This document shows positions 16,109 to 24,771 of a stretch of 64,000 nucleotides of DNA, in pieces. A program made the translations under genes and the position numbers. Origin of the DNA: Sinorhizobium chiapasense (GTDB lineage Bacteria; Pseudomonadota; Alphaproteobacteria; Rhizobiales; Rhizobiaceae); contig NZ_CP133152.1 in the NCBI RefSeq assembly GCF_036488675.1, positions 1,302,001-1,366,000 of the forward strand. Reading direction: 5' to 3'. How positions within the stretch are numbered: position 1 is the first letter of the stretch; each line of letters opens with the position of its first letter. The notes beneath the pieces are model-generated. The model was not told where the DNA came from, did not search any database, and was given only the letters and a program-made list of their open reading frames with translations.

Positions 16109-16919
16109 CATCGAGATCCGCCACGTTTACAAGATCTTCGGGCATGACGCGAAGAAGGCGCTTGCCATGGCCAGGGACGGTCTGGACAAGGCTGAGATCC
16201 TTGCCCGGTCCGGGTGCAGTGTCGGCCTCAACGATGTCAGCCTTAAAATCGGCGCCGGCAAGATCTTCGTGATCATGGGGCTTTCCGGCTCCGGCAAGTC
16301 GACGCTGGTGCGCCACATCAACCGGCTTATCGAGCCGACAAGCGGAGAAGTCCTCTTCGACGGCAACAACATTCTCGACCTCGACGCCAAGACGCTACGC
16401 GCTTTCCGCATGCGGCGCGTCAGCATGGTTTTCCAGAGCTTTGCCTTGATGCCGCACCGGACGGTGCTTCAGAATGTCGTCTACGGCCAGCGCGTGCGCG
16501 GTACATCCAAAACTGACGCCCGCGAGATCGGGATGAAATGGATAGAGACGGTCGGGCTTTCGGGCTATGACGCAAAATTCCCGCATCAGCTCTCGGGCGG
16601 CATGAAGCAGCGCGTCGGGCTTGCACGGGCGCTTGCTGCGGATACCGACGTGATCCTGATGGACGAGGCCTTCAGCGCACTCGACCCGCTGATCCGCGGC
16701 GACATGCAGGATCAATTGCTGCAATTGCAGCAGAATCTGTCTAAGACCATTGTCTTCATCACCCACGATCTCGACGAGGCTCTCCGCATCGGGTCCGAGA
16801 TTGCAATCCTCAAGGACGGTCAGGTCGTGCAGGTCGGCGCGCCGAACGATATTCTCGACAATCCGGCAAACGACTATGTCGCGCGCTTCGTCCAACGCAG
16901 GCAGGCAAGACCCGAGTAG
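16101..16919 (+). CDS. hutV: Histidine/betaine ABC transporter ATP-binding protein (ProV type, short)
   Basis: This 272-residue ATPase has Walker A GLSGSGKST at about 58-66, an LSGGMKQRVGLARAL signature at about 163-177, and Walker B VILMDEAFSALD at about 184-195. An N-terminal extension, HDAKKALAMARDGLDKAEIL, is typical of the ProV/OpuAA branch. The C-terminal CBS domains that sense ionic strength in OpuAA are absent, so the transporter is unlikely to be osmotically gated, in keeping with a nutritional role. I chose the start at 16101 because it begins the conserved MADIEIRHVYKIFG and overlaps the hutW stop. The hutH-like gene begins one base after its stop. Confidence 0.92.
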   Translation: MADIEIRHVYKIFGHDAKKALAMARDGLDKAEILARSGCSVGLNDVSLKIGAGKIFVIMGLSGSGKSTLVRHINRLIEPTSGEVLFDGNNILDLDAKTLRAFRMRRVSMVFQSFALMPHRTVLQNVVYGQRVRGTSKTDAREIGMKWIETVGLSGYDAKFPHQLSGGMKQRVGLARALAADTDVILMDEAFSALDPLIRGDMQDQLLQLQQNLSKTIVFITHDLDEALRIGSEIAILKDGQVVQVGAPNDILDNPANDYVARFVQRRQARPE

Positions 16920-16920
16920 A

Positions 16921-18411
16921 ATGACTGAAACGATTACCATCGATGGGCCGCTGAAATGGCCCGAGATTGCGGCCATCGCCGACGGCGCTCGCCTCGCCTT
17001 GTCCGAGCGGGCGCGTCAGCGGATCGTTGATGCCCGCCGCATCGTTGATGCGCTGGTGGAGCGCGGCGTCCGCGGCTACGGCATCAATACGGGTGTCGGA
17101 GCGCTTTGCGATATCGTCATCAGCCGCGAGAACCAGCAGGCGCTTTCGCGCAACATAATCCTGAGCCACGCCTGCGGCGTCGGCGAGCGGCTTGAGCGGA
17201 GCGAAGCGCGCGCCGTGATGGCGGCGCAGATCGCCAATTTCGCGCATGGCTACTCCGGCGTGCGGATCGAGATCGTCGAGGCGCTGCTGGCCCTGCTCAA
17301 TGCCGACCTAATCCCTCACATCCCGTCGCGTGGTTCCGTAGGCTATCTCACCCACGCTGCCGCGATCGGACTTGTGCTGATCGGCCATGGCAGCGTTGAC
17401 GACGGCAAGGGCGGGGTAAGCGGCGCCGAGGCGCTCTCACGGCTCGGGATTTCGCCGTTACGGCTCGAGGCCAAGGAGGGCTTGAGCCTCGTCAACGGCA
17501 CGCCCTGCGCCACCGGTCTTGCCGCGCTTGCGCTTGCGCGTGCCGAACGGCTCTTCGACTGGGCGGATGCGGCCGCAGCGATGAGCTATGAGAACCTTGG
17601 TAGCCAGGCAAATGCCTTTGCCGCCGGTCCGATGTCGCTACGGCATTCGCCAGGCTTGCAGACGGTCGGGGCTAAGTTGCGCGATTACCTCCAGGGCAGC
17701 CCGATGCTGGCCTCAACTGCAGGAAATCGCACGCAGGATCCGTTGAGCCTGCGTGCCGTGCCGCATGTTCACGGGGCCGCGCGCGACGTGCTCGCGCATG
17801 CGGGCGACGTCGTGAATCGCGAGCTTGCAAGTCTGACCGATAACCCGGCCGTCTCGGGGACCCCTGAGGCGCCGGAGGTTCATTCGCAGGCCCACGCCGT
17901 CGGTGCCGCGCTCGGTCTCGGGATGGACGCGCTGGCTGTTGCGGTCGCGGAGGTCGCGGCCATTTCCGAACGCCGCATCGATCGACTGGTGAACCCGCTG
18001 GTTAGCGGTCTGCCGGCTTTCCTTGCGGGCGACAGCGGGGTTACCTCGGGTTTCATGATCGCCCAATACACCGCCGCCTCGCTCGCCGCCGAGAACCGTC
18101 GCCTCGCCGCGCCCGCCAGCCTCGATGGCGGCATCACGTCTGCCCTGCAGGAGGACATTCTCACCCATGCGACGCCGGCTGCCTCGAAGGTGCTGGTGAT
18201 CGTCGACAACCTCAAGACAATCCTCGCCATTGAGCTTTTGGCCGCGGCCCAAGCCTATGACCTGCAGCCGCATGCAATCGGTCGGGCACAACGCACAAAT
18301 GCGCTCTACCAGCGAATCCGTGCCGCCATTCCCGCCTATGCCGACGATCGACCGATGAACGCGGATATCGAGCTGATGCGAGAGACTGTCACGGATGAGC
18401 GCGCACCCTGA
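16921..18411 (+). CDS. hutH: HAL/PAL-family ammonia-lyase homologue lacking the MIO motif (HutH2-like)
   Basis: This is a 496-residue protein of the histidine ammonia-lyase family, with good overall conservation: YGINTGVG near 50-60, RNIILSHACGVGE, LIPHIPSRGSVG at 131-141, LVNGTPCATGLAAL, QED near 408 and ILAIELLAAAQ. In active HutH the sequence GSVG is followed by ASGDL, whose Ala-Ser-Gly (142-144) cyclises into the MIO electrophile. Here GSVG runs straight into YLTHAAA, so MIO cannot form. The active-site tyrosine of the DPYSLR motif (Tyr280 in Pseudomonas HutH) is Leu275 here, while the following arginine is kept. The gene is tightly linked to hutV, one base apart, so it should act on a compound imported by HutXWV. 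Classical histidine deamination is unlikely. A different reaction or a binding role is possible. Confidence 0.9.
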   Translation: MTETITIDGPLKWPEIAAIADGARLALSERARQRIVDARRIVDALVERGVRGYGINTGVGALCDIVISRENQQALSRNIILSHACGVGERLERSEARAVMAAQIANFAHGYSGVRIEIVEALLALLNADLIPHIPSRGSVGYLTHAAAIGLVLIGHGSVDDGKGGVSGAEALSRLGISPLRLEAKEGLSLVNGTPCATGLAALALARAERLFDWADAAAAMSYENLGSQANAFAAGPMSLRHSPGLQTVGAKLRDYLQGSPMLASTAGNRTQDPLSLRAVPHVHGAARDVLAHAGDVVNRELASLTDNPAVSGTPEAPEVHSQAHAVGAALGLGMDALAVAVAEVAAISERRIDRLVNPLVSGLPAFLAGDSGVTSGFMIAQYTAASLAAENRRLAAPASLDGGITSALQEDILTHATPAASKVLVIVDNLKTILAIELLAAAQAYDLQPHAIGRAQRTNALYQRIRAAIPAYADDRPMNADIELMRETVTDERAP

Positions 18412-18852
18412 TCGTGCAGTTAGACAGGCAGGTGCGGCTCTCCTGACGAGCATCTGTATGCTGCCAAAGGCAGGAAGATTTGGCAGATAATCTCCCGGCT
18501 GGCCCTGCGTCTCGATCGCCAGAATGATGATCGAACAGGATCGCCTTATCCGTGCTCCTGGATTTGCTGCATAGCGAGAGCACGCCGCTCCCCGGTGCAA
18601 CGCTAGCCTGCTCCCTACTTATCGCCCTGGTGTTCGATTACGCGCTCAGGCTGTTGCTCGACAGGGCCAAGAGCAATCAAAAGCTGGATCGACCCGGCGG
18701 CCGATCCGTCCATTCGCCCGTCCTGCAGGCGATTCATGCCAGTCCGGACACGATTGGACGCTCGCCGCCAAAGCAGAGCTCGGGCCAACTCCGGACGGAC
18801 GCCTTGAAGAGATCCGAACCTACGACCCGCCTCCTCACGGTGCGACGCGAAC
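18412..18852. other. 441 bp between convergent operons, no gene recognised
   Basis: A plus-strand frame starting near 18552 has a hydrophobic segment (LACSLLIALVFDYALRLLL) but no ribosome site, and it runs through the terminator into antisense sequence. I do not call it a gene. Confidence 0.5.
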
Positions 18853-18883
18853 ATGCCGCGCATTCCAAAGGAATGCGCGGCAT
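18853..18883. terminator. Bidirectional hairpin terminator between hut and amino-acid operons
   Basis: ATGCCGCGCATTCC and its exact reverse complement (14 pairs) flank an AAA loop. It lies 31 bases past the stop of the minus-strand binding-protein gene and between convergent operons. The plus side continues TTTCTC, and the minus side lacks a T run. Confidence 0.75.
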
Positions 18884-18913
18884 TTCTCAGGTTTCAGGAA
18901 TGGCGTTGCAGCC

Positions 18914-19771
18914 TTATCGCGGCGTCAGGTCGAAGCCGAACCACTTTTCCGAGAGGCGCTTGATGGTGCCGTCCGCCTTGGCGGCGGCGATCGCATCGTC
19001 GAACATGGCCTTGAGCTCGGTGTCGCTCTTGCGCAGCCCGACGGAGCTGCCGGCGCCGAGGAAACCGCCCTGAAAGCGTGGGCCGACGATCGTCATGTCG
19101 GCATTCGCCGGCTTTTCGACGGCGGTCTTGAGATACCCCATCGAGGCCATGACGAAATCGACGCGGCCGGCGACGAGGTCGAGGTCATGTTGCTCGGTCG
19201 TCTTGTACTCGCGCACTTCGACCACATCTTTCAGATACTCATCGATAAAGCGGGCCGCGATCGAAGCGCTCTGCACCCCGATCGTCTTGCCCTCGATCAG
19301 CGGCTTCAGTTCCTCGGCCGCCTTGCGTGCGCCCGCTTCGTTGGAAGCCAGCGAGAAGAGCTCGCCCTTCATCGGCAGCGTTTCGAGGTCGCTGCCCTTG
19401 AGCGTCGCGAAGGCCTGGCCGGTGCTGCCGTAGGACATCGAGAAGTCGATGACTTCCTTGCGCTTCTCGGTCGCCGACATGCCCGCCATGATCGCGTCGA
19501 ACTTGCCGGCGTTCAGCGCCGGGATCATGCCGTCGAAGGCTTGCGGAATGATGGTGCATTCGATCTTCATGTGCTCGCAGAGATGTTTGCTGAGCTCGAT
19601 CTCGTAGCCGTCCAGCGTTCCATCTGGCTTCGTCAGATTGTAGGGCGGAAAGGCGCCCTCGGTGGCGATCGTGATCTTCGTCCACTTCTTGCCTTCCGCC
19701 TGCGCGGTCGCCGCCAGGAGGCCGGCGGCGACGGCGACCGCTGCCGCCATGATCGCGGTTGATTTCTTCAT
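18914..19771 (-). CDS. Amino-acid/opine-type ABC substrate-binding protein (family 3), second of the operon
   Basis: This is a 285-residue periplasmic protein. Its signal peptide (about 1-25) ends ATAQA-E. The SBP_bac_3 core follows with ITIATEGAFPPYN at the N-terminal lobe, MSATEKRKEVIDFSMSY in the hinge region, and VASMGYLK-type C-lobe segments. The two cysteines near 65 and 73 form the lysine/arginine/ornithine- and octopine-binding type disulfide. It is the last gene of the operon, 68 bases after the ATPase with a GC hairpin between. A second binding protein (22171-23016) is at the front of the same transporter, so the system probably accepts two ligand classes. Confidence 0.93.
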   Translation of the reverse strand: MKKSTAIMAAAVAVAAGLLAATAQAEGKKWTKITIATEGAFPPYNLTKPDGTLDGYEIELSKHLCEHMKIECTIIPQAFDGMIPALNAGKFDAIMAGMSATEKRKEVIDFSMSYGSTGQAFATLKGSDLETLPMKGELFSLASNEAGARKAAEELKPLIEGKTIGVQSASIAARFIDEYLKDVVEVREYKTTEQHDLDLVAGRVDFVMASMGYLKTAVEKPANADMTIVGPRFQGGFLGAGSSVGLRKSDTELKAMFDDAIAAAKADGTIKRLSEKWFGFDLTPR

Positions 19772-19821
19772 TCTGCTATTCCCCTTTTGCTGTGGTGGTT
19801 GGGTGGGCTTTCGCGGTGCGT

Positions 19822-19837
19822 CCCCCGTTGGCGGGGG
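19822..19837 (-). promoter_or_regulatory. GC-rich hairpin between ATPase and binding-protein genes
   Basis: CCCCCG (19822-19827) pairs with CGGGGG (19832-19837) around TTGG. It probably modulates transcription into, or the stability of, the downstream binding-protein message. Confidence 0.5.
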
Positions 19838-19839
19838 CC

Positions 19840-20613
19840 TCAGTTGCTGATGAACTGCCGGAAACGTTCGGATTTCGAATTGGTGAAGACCTCGTGCGGC
19901 GCGCCTTCCTCCTCGATCGTACCCTTGTGCAGGAAGACGACGCGGCTCGACACGTCCCGGGCAAAACCCATCTCGTGAGTGACGACGAGCATTGTCCTGC
20001 CCTCTTCCGCGAGCCCGCGCATGACGCGCAGCACCTCGCCGACGAGTTCCGGGTCGAGCGCCGAGGTCGGCTCGTCGAAGAGCATCGCCTTCGGACGCAT
20101 GGCGAGTGCACGGGCGATCGCGGCGCGCTGCTGCTGGCCACCGGAAAGATGGGCCGGATAGTGATTGCGCTTGTCGGCGATGCCGACCTTGGCAAGCAGC
20201 GCCTCCGCCTCCTCGACCGCTTCCTTGCGTGGCCGCTTCAGCACGTGGACGGGCGCTTCGATGACATTCTCCAGCACCGTCTTGTGGGACCAGAGATTGA
20301 AGCTCTGGAACACCATGCCGAGCTCGGAGCGGATGCGGTCGACCTGCTTCTGGTCAGCCGGCCGGCTCTTGCCGCCACTGAGAGTCTTGAGGCGGATGGT
20401 CTCGCCGGCTACCGCAATCGTGCCGGAGTCTGGAACTTCAAGCATGTTGATGCAGCGCAGCAGCGTCGATTTTCCGGAGCCCGAAGAACCGAGAATGGAG
20501 ATGACCTCGCCCTCATGGGCGTCGATCGATATCCCCTTCAGTACCTCGACCGGCCCGAAGCTCTTGTAGAGATCCTTAACGCTGATGGCGACGGACGTGA
20601 CTTTGGCGGACAT
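19840..20613 (-). CDS. Polar amino-acid ABC transporter ATP-binding protein
   Basis: This is a 257-residue HisP/OccP-type ATPase with Walker [10 protein letters not shown] (about 39-47), signature [15 protein letters not shown] (about 154-168), Walker [13 protein letters not shown] (about 174-185) and the switch histidine in VVTHEMGFA. The ATG at 20613 lies two bases after the permease stop; frames upstream of it are permease antisense or overlap. It energises the permease pair encoded directly upstream and serves both binding proteins of the operon. Confidence 0.95.
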   Translation of the reverse strand: MSAKVTSVAISVKDLYKSFGPVEVLKGISIDAHEGEVISILGSSGSGKSTLLRCINMLEVPDSGTIAVAGETIRLKTLSGGKSRPADQKQVDRIRSELGMVFQSFNLWSHKTVLENVIEAPVHVLKRPRKEAVEEAEALLAKVGIADKRNHYPAHLSGGQQQRAAIARALAMRPKAMLFDEPTSALDPELVGEVLRVMRGLAEEGRTMLVVTHEMGFARDVSSRVVFLHKGTIEEEGAPHEVFTNSKSERFRQFISN

Positions 20614-20615
20614 GT

Positions 20616-21338
20616 TCAATGCATTTCTCCCTTCAGCCTGCCGGTTACGGGCAGCGGCTGGCGCTGATGCGGGCTCAACTGATATTCGACGACGGCGATG
20701 AGCCGGGTGAGCAGGAAATTGATGGCGAGATAGATCGCGCCGGCGACGACGAAGACCTCGATCACCCGGTAGGTTTCCGAAATGATCCGGGCGGCGACGC
20801 CGGTGATCTCCATCAGCGTAATGATCGAGGCAAGCGACGTCGCCTTGACCATCGAGATCATCTCGTTGCCGTAGCCGGGCAGCGCCTGGCGGATAGCGAG
20901 CGGCATGACGATGCGACGGAAGATCATGAAGCGGGGCATGCCGCAGGCGCGCGCTGCCTCGACTTGGCCGTGTGGCACCGACAGGAGGCCGCCGCGAATG
21001 ATCTCGCTGGCATAGGCGGCTGTGTTCAGCATCAGCGCCAGCACCGCGCACCAGTAGGGCTCGCGCAGCACTGGCCAGAGGATGCTGTGCCGCACGGCAG
21101 GAAACTGGCTGAGGCCGTAATAGATCAGGAAGATTTGAACGAGCAGCGGAGTCCCGCGGAAGACGAAGACATAGGCGCGTGCAAACCAGTCCAGCACGAG
21201 GATGCCCGAAAGGCGCGAAAGCGCCAGGCCAAGAGCCAGAACCGAACCGAGTGCGATTGCCGTTATCGCCAGCTCGAGCGTCAGCGGCAGAGCGGACAAG
21301 AGGCTGATCAGTGTTTCGGAAGCAAAGGCGATATCCAT
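20616..21338 (-). CDS. Polar amino-acid ABC transporter permease, HisM type
   Basis: This is a 240-residue membrane protein with about five segments and the HEQRO-family EAA loop [20 protein letters not shown] (about 128-147). It begins on the last base of the preceding permease (shared position 21338) and ends two bases before the ATPase, so translation is coupled throughout. With the HisQ-type partner it forms the heterodimeric channel. The substrate class is polar or cationic amino acids, opines or similar. Confidence 0.95.
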   Translation of the reverse strand: MDIAFASETLISLLSALPLTLELAITAIALGSVLALGLALSRLSGILVLDWFARAYVFVFRGTPLLVQIFLIYYGLSQFPAVRHSILWPVLREPYWCAVLALMLNTAAYASEIIRGGLLSVPHGQVEAARACGMPRFMIFRRIVMPLAIRQALPGYGNEMISMVKATSLASIITLMEITGVAARIISETYRVIEVFVVAGAIYLAINFLLTRLIAVVEYQLSPHQRQPLPVTGRLKGEMH

Positions 21339-22057
21339 CAGCCCCTCCTGACGCCGCGCGAGAACCAGCGTTCCGAGGGATTGAGGAAGGCGCCCGAAAC
21401 GGTTGAGATCGCGAGATAGATCATCGCGGCGACGAAGTAGAAGTCGAACGGCAGGCTGGTTGATCCGGCGCCGATCTGCGCCTGGCGCAACAGCTCGACC
21501 ACACCGGTGACCGAAACGAGCGCGGATTCCTTCAACACCACCTGCCAGACATTGCCGAGCCCCGGCAGCGCATGACGCAATGTCAGCGGCGCCGTGATGC
21601 GGCGAAATTTGAGCACCCGCCCCATGCCGCAGGCCGTCGCCGCCTCGAGCTCGCCCGGATGAACCGCGCGAAACGCGCCGCGGAATACTTCGGTCTGCTG
21701 CGCGCCCGAGGTCACGCCAACGGCAAGCGCGCCGGCGATAAAGCCCGGGAAGCTGACGAAGCCCTCAGCCCCGAAGAACTGCCCGACGGCGGTGACGACC
21801 GCGCTGCCACCGAAATAAAAGAGATAGATGACGAGCAGGTCGGGAATGCCGCGCAGGATGGTCGTATAAGCCTCGGCAATCATCCGGGGGACCGGGCCGC
21901 CGGATATCTTCGCCCAGGCGCCGAAGGTGCCGATGACGCTGCCGATCGCAAAGCCTGCGACCGCAATGAGGATCGTCATCCACGCGCCGGCGGCGAGCGC
22001 ATGGCCCCAGCCGTCAGGCCCGAAGCTGACGATGTCGAAGAAACCGGGGCTGTTCAT
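21338..22057 (-). CDS. Polar amino-acid ABC transporter permease, HisQ type
   Basis: This is a 239-residue permease with an N-terminal hydrophobic segment at about 20-45 and the EAA loop [20 protein letters not shown] (about 144-163). I chose the ATG at 22057 ([13 protein letters not shown], the usual start of the family). A longer frame to 22204 would add 49 residues coming from the hairpin-containing spacer. It is separated from the first binding-protein gene by 113 bases holding a stem-loop. Confidence 0.93.
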   Translation of the reverse strand: MNSPGFFDIVSFGPDGWGHALAAGAWMTILIAVAGFAIGSVIGTFGAWAKISGGPVPRMIAEAYTTILRGIPDLLVIYLFYFGGSAVVTAVGQFFGAEGFVSFPGFIAGALAVGVTSGAQQTEVFRGAFRAVHPGELEAATACGMGRVLKFRRITAPLTLRHALPGLGNVWQVVLKESALVSVTGVVELLRQAQIGAGSTSLPFDFYFVAAMIYLAISTVSGAFLNPSERWFSRGVRRG

Positions 22058-22132
22058 GGGGAGGATGTTCCTCTGCCAAAAGGCCCGGTGAATACCTGGC
22101 TGTTCATGACTTGCTATCCGCTTTGCGGGGCC

Positions 22133-22157
22133 GGCGGGCTTTTTAGGAACGCCCGCC
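22133..22157 (-). promoter_or_regulatory. Stem-loop after the first binding-protein gene
   Basis: GGCGGGC (22133-22139) pairs with GCCCGCC (22151-22157) across an 11-base loop, 14 bases past the binding-protein stop. This is the usual partial-termination or stabilising position in such operons. Confidence 0.55.
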
Positions 22158-22170
22158 TGCCTCGTGTCTG

Positions 22171-23016
22171 TTAGAAGGAGGGTGTCAGGTCGAGCTTGCT
22201 CCATTTCTCGGAAAGCGATCGAATGACCCCGTCGGCCGCGGCCGACTTGATGGCGGCATCGAACTTCTCCTTTAGGTCCGTCTCGCTCTTGCGCATGCCC
22301 ATCGCGACCTCGGTCGCCAGCATCGCTCCCTTGACGAGCGGCCCGGTCATGGCGAGATCCTCGTTGCCCGGCTTGGCGAGGATCGAGGTTCCGTAGACGC
22401 CGCTATCGAAGCCTGCGTCGATCCGGCCGGCTTTCAGGTCAAGGTCGCGCTCGCCAGAGGTCTTGTAGGTGCGCACCGTGACTGTATCTCCGAAGTAAGC
22501 TCGGATCAGTTGCTCCTGGCTCGTAGCCTGCACCACGCCGATCGCCTTGCCGTCGAGCGCCTCGCCGATCGTCTTCATGACTGGATCGGCCTTTTCCTTG
22601 TCGTTGAGATTGAGCCTTTCGCCGGTCATCGGCAGTTCGGGCACGGGGCCGCCCTTGGCGATCAGGAACGTTGCGACACCGCTCGCATAGGGGACGGTGA
22701 AGTCGACGACCTGCTTGCGCTTTTCGTTGATCCCGAGCGTCATGATCAGATCGAACTTGCCCGCATTGAGGCTGGGAATGAGGCTCGTCCATTCGCCCGT
22801 CATAAGCTCGCATTCCACCTTGGCGCGCGTGCAGAGATCTCTGATGAGATCGACGTCGAAGCCGGTGAGCTCACCCTTGGAGTCAAGCGCGTTCCACGGC
22901 GGGAAGGCGCCTTCGATGCCGACTCTGACGAGGGTCCAGTCCTTTGCCAAAACGGCAGTTGCACTGAACGAAAGACCAGCCGCGAGAACGGCTGCAATAA
23001 GTCTGCTGCGTTTCAT
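22171..23016 (-). CDS. Amino-acid/opine-type ABC substrate-binding protein (family 3), first of the operon
   Basis: This is a 281-residue periplasmic protein with a signal peptide of about 24 residues (MKRSRLIAAV, core, AVLA-K) and SBP_bac_3 motifs (VRVGIEGAFPPWNALD, then TLGINEKRKQVVDFTVPYASG). It contains the cysteine pair near 62 and 70. Overall it is clearly diverged from the second binding protein of the operon (18914-19771), for example PPWN instead of PPYN and a different hinge, so the two are not a recent duplication. It lies 63 bases after the M28-like peptidase, so imported ligand and hydrolases are co-produced. Confidence 0.93.
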   Translation of the reverse strand: MKRSRLIAAVLAAGLSFSATAVLAKDWTLVRVGIEGAFPPWNALDSKGELTGFDVDLIRDLCTRAKVECELMTGEWTSLIPSLNAGKFDLIMTLGINEKRKQVVDFTVPYASGVATFLIAKGGPVPELPMTGERLNLNDKEKADPVMKTIGEALDGKAIGVVQATSQEQLIRAYFGDTVTVRTYKTSGERDLDLKAGRIDAGFDSGVYGTSILAKPGNEDLAMTGPLVKGAMLATEVAMGMRKSETDLKEKFDAAIKSAAADGVIRSLSEKWSKLDLTPSF

Positions 23017-23079
23017 TTACTGTTCCCTTCGTTTTTGCCGGCCTTTTCGTGGCCGGTTTTGCTGTTGATCAGGGCGCCG

Positions 23080-24771
23080 TCAGTGCGTCTCCATGACGGC
23101 TGCGAGTGCTGCGTGTGCTTCGTGCAATGCGTGAGCGACGAGATTCCGGCTTTGCCTTGCGTGTACCGCGTAGAATGGCAGATCGGGCGAGCCGTGCGGC
23201 AGCCTCGCAAGCTCGCGCAGTCCCTCGAGCGACGGCCAGGCCGGATGCGGCAGCGCGCTGTCGTGGGCGAAGCGGTTTCCGCTCGTGTAGTTGAGCGGCA
23301 CGAGCAAGCGCGAGGCACGCATCAGGGCGCGATTGATCCCCCGCGCCGCATCGCCCTCGGCATGGCTCGCCATCCGGTTTACCGCCTGCGCCGCCGCTTC
23401 GAGCGCATCGAGACGCGCGAGCAGGCTCGCTACATCCATCCGCTCGCCCAGCCGCTCTTGAAGGCCGCGCAGTTCTTCGCGCATCGAGGCGGCAAAGGCG
23501 GCGTAGTCGAGCGGCAGAACGGAGGCCGTCAGCAAACGCCAGAGCACGCGAAGCACGATCGTCGTGTCGCGCTCAAGATTGTCGAGGTCGATGTGTTCCG
23601 CCGTATCGTGCGGCGTATGCCACCACCAGCCGAGCGCCGTCAGCATCTTGACCGGTCCGGGTGGCTGATGGCTGAGGCTGCCGAACATCGACGGTATGCC
23701 GATGCCCCAGAACGACTGGTCTGCGGCACGGCCGTGACGGCGGCCGGCATGGCGCTGACCGCTAACGGCCTCGACCGCTTCCGCAGCGACAGATTTCAGC
23801 TCGTCAATCACGGCCGAATTGGTGAGCACGCTCGCGCCCTCGCCGCCCGTGGAATCGACGTTCACATGCGCGACGCAGCGCCGCTCGAGCTCGTCCCAAT
23901 ATTCGTCCGCATACCAGGCCGATCCCGAATAGCGACCATGCGAGTGGCCCGACCAGAAGCAGAGCCTCAGACCCCGCTTCCACATGCCGCGCCGTTCTGC
24001 CAGCAGCCGCGCTGCCTCGAGCATGGTGGCGTTGGCGCCGCCATTATCCATCACGCCGTAGTGCCAGGTATCATGATGGCCGGAAAACAACACGAAGGGC
24101 GCGTCGTCGCCCGTTTCCTCGCCCGCGGGCAGTTCGGCAACAAGGATCGGCGTCTTGCGCCAGCCGGTGTCAACCTCGGCCGAGAGCGAGACCCGCACAT
24201 CCTCTCCCGCCAGGCATTGTGCGCGCAGTTTTGCGCCATCGTCGCGCGCGATCGTGCAGATGACAGTGGTCGGAAGCATCGCGCGCGTGTACTGCGAGGG
24301 ACTGCCCCATACCGGCGAGACGCACATTTCGTAGAGATGTTCGTTCGGGCTGACGTGAAGCTGGCCGGCAGCACCGTGCGCGCTTGCGAGGGCAGTCACT
24401 TCCTCGGTGGCGATCCCGTCGACAAGCACGATCTTGCCCTTGACGTCGGCTTTTGCGAATGTCGCCTCGTCGCCCGCGCCGACATAAACGAGCGGCGCGC
24501 TGATGTCTTCACCAGAGGTCGAGACCGACATGGAATGGGTTATGCAACGCAGGCTCTCGCCGTTGGCCTCGACACGCGCACGACCCGGAAGGCTGATATA
24601 GGCGTCGTGCAACAGAAGCTCGGTGTGGTAGCCGTAGGACGCCATCTCGCGCTCGAGATAACGGAAGCTTTCCAGCTCCTCCGGCGTTCCCGAAAGCTTG
24701 ATGCGTCGACCGAACTCCGCAATATGGGCGGCCAGACGATCGCGATCCGGGTCGAGCGTGAAGCTAGCCAT
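23080..24771 (-). CDS. M28-like aminopeptidase/carboxypeptidase-fold protein with PA domain
   Basis: This is a 563-residue cytosolic protein without a signal peptide. A PA-type insert (APLVYVGAGDEATF, then VKGKIVLVDG) sits near 110-150. The M28 core carries GHHDTWHYG near 255 and MDNGGANATMLEAARLL near 270. The position of the catalytic Glu-Glu pair (normally FWDAEE.GL.GS) reads FWSGHSHGRYSGS here, so the usual general-base glutamate is replaced. Related M28 proteins with GHS at this place exist, so this may be a distinct subfamily with altered chemistry rather than a dead enzyme. The start at 24771 overlaps the upstream M20 gene by eight bases. Function: probably hydrolysis of a peptide or amide taken up by the adjacent transporter. 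Confidence 0.85.
   Translation of the reverse strand: MASFTLDPDRDRLAAHIAEFGRRIKLSGTPEELESFRYLEREMASYGYHTELLLHDAYISLPGRARVEANGESLRCITHSMSVSTSGEDISAPLVYVGAGDEATFAKADVKGKIVLVDGIATEEVTALASAHGAAGQLHVSPNEHLYEMCVSPVWGSPSQYTRAMLPTTVICTIARDDGAKLRAQCLAGEDVRVSLSAEVDTGWRKTPILVAELPAGEETGDDAPFVLFSGHHDTWHYGVMDNGGANATMLEAARLLAERRGMWKRGLRLCFWSGHSHGRYSGSAWYADEYWDELERRCVAHVNVDSTGGEGASVLTNSAVIDELKSVAAEAVEAVSGQRHAGRRHGRAADQSFWGIGIPSMFGSLSHQPPGPVKMLTALGWWWHTPHDTAEHIDLDNLERDTTIVLRVLWRLLTASVLPLDYAAFAASMREELRGLQERLGERMDVASLLARLDALEAAAQAVNRMASHAEGDAARGINRALMRASRLLVPLNYTSGNRFAHDSALPHPAWPSLEGLRELARLPHGSPDLPFYAVHARQSRNLVAHALHEAHAALAAVMETH

Noticed and set aside
18552..19073. Plus-strand frame of 173 codons with one hydrophobic segment
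   Set aside because: It passes through the terminator and continues antisense to a binding-protein gene, and no start signal is visible.
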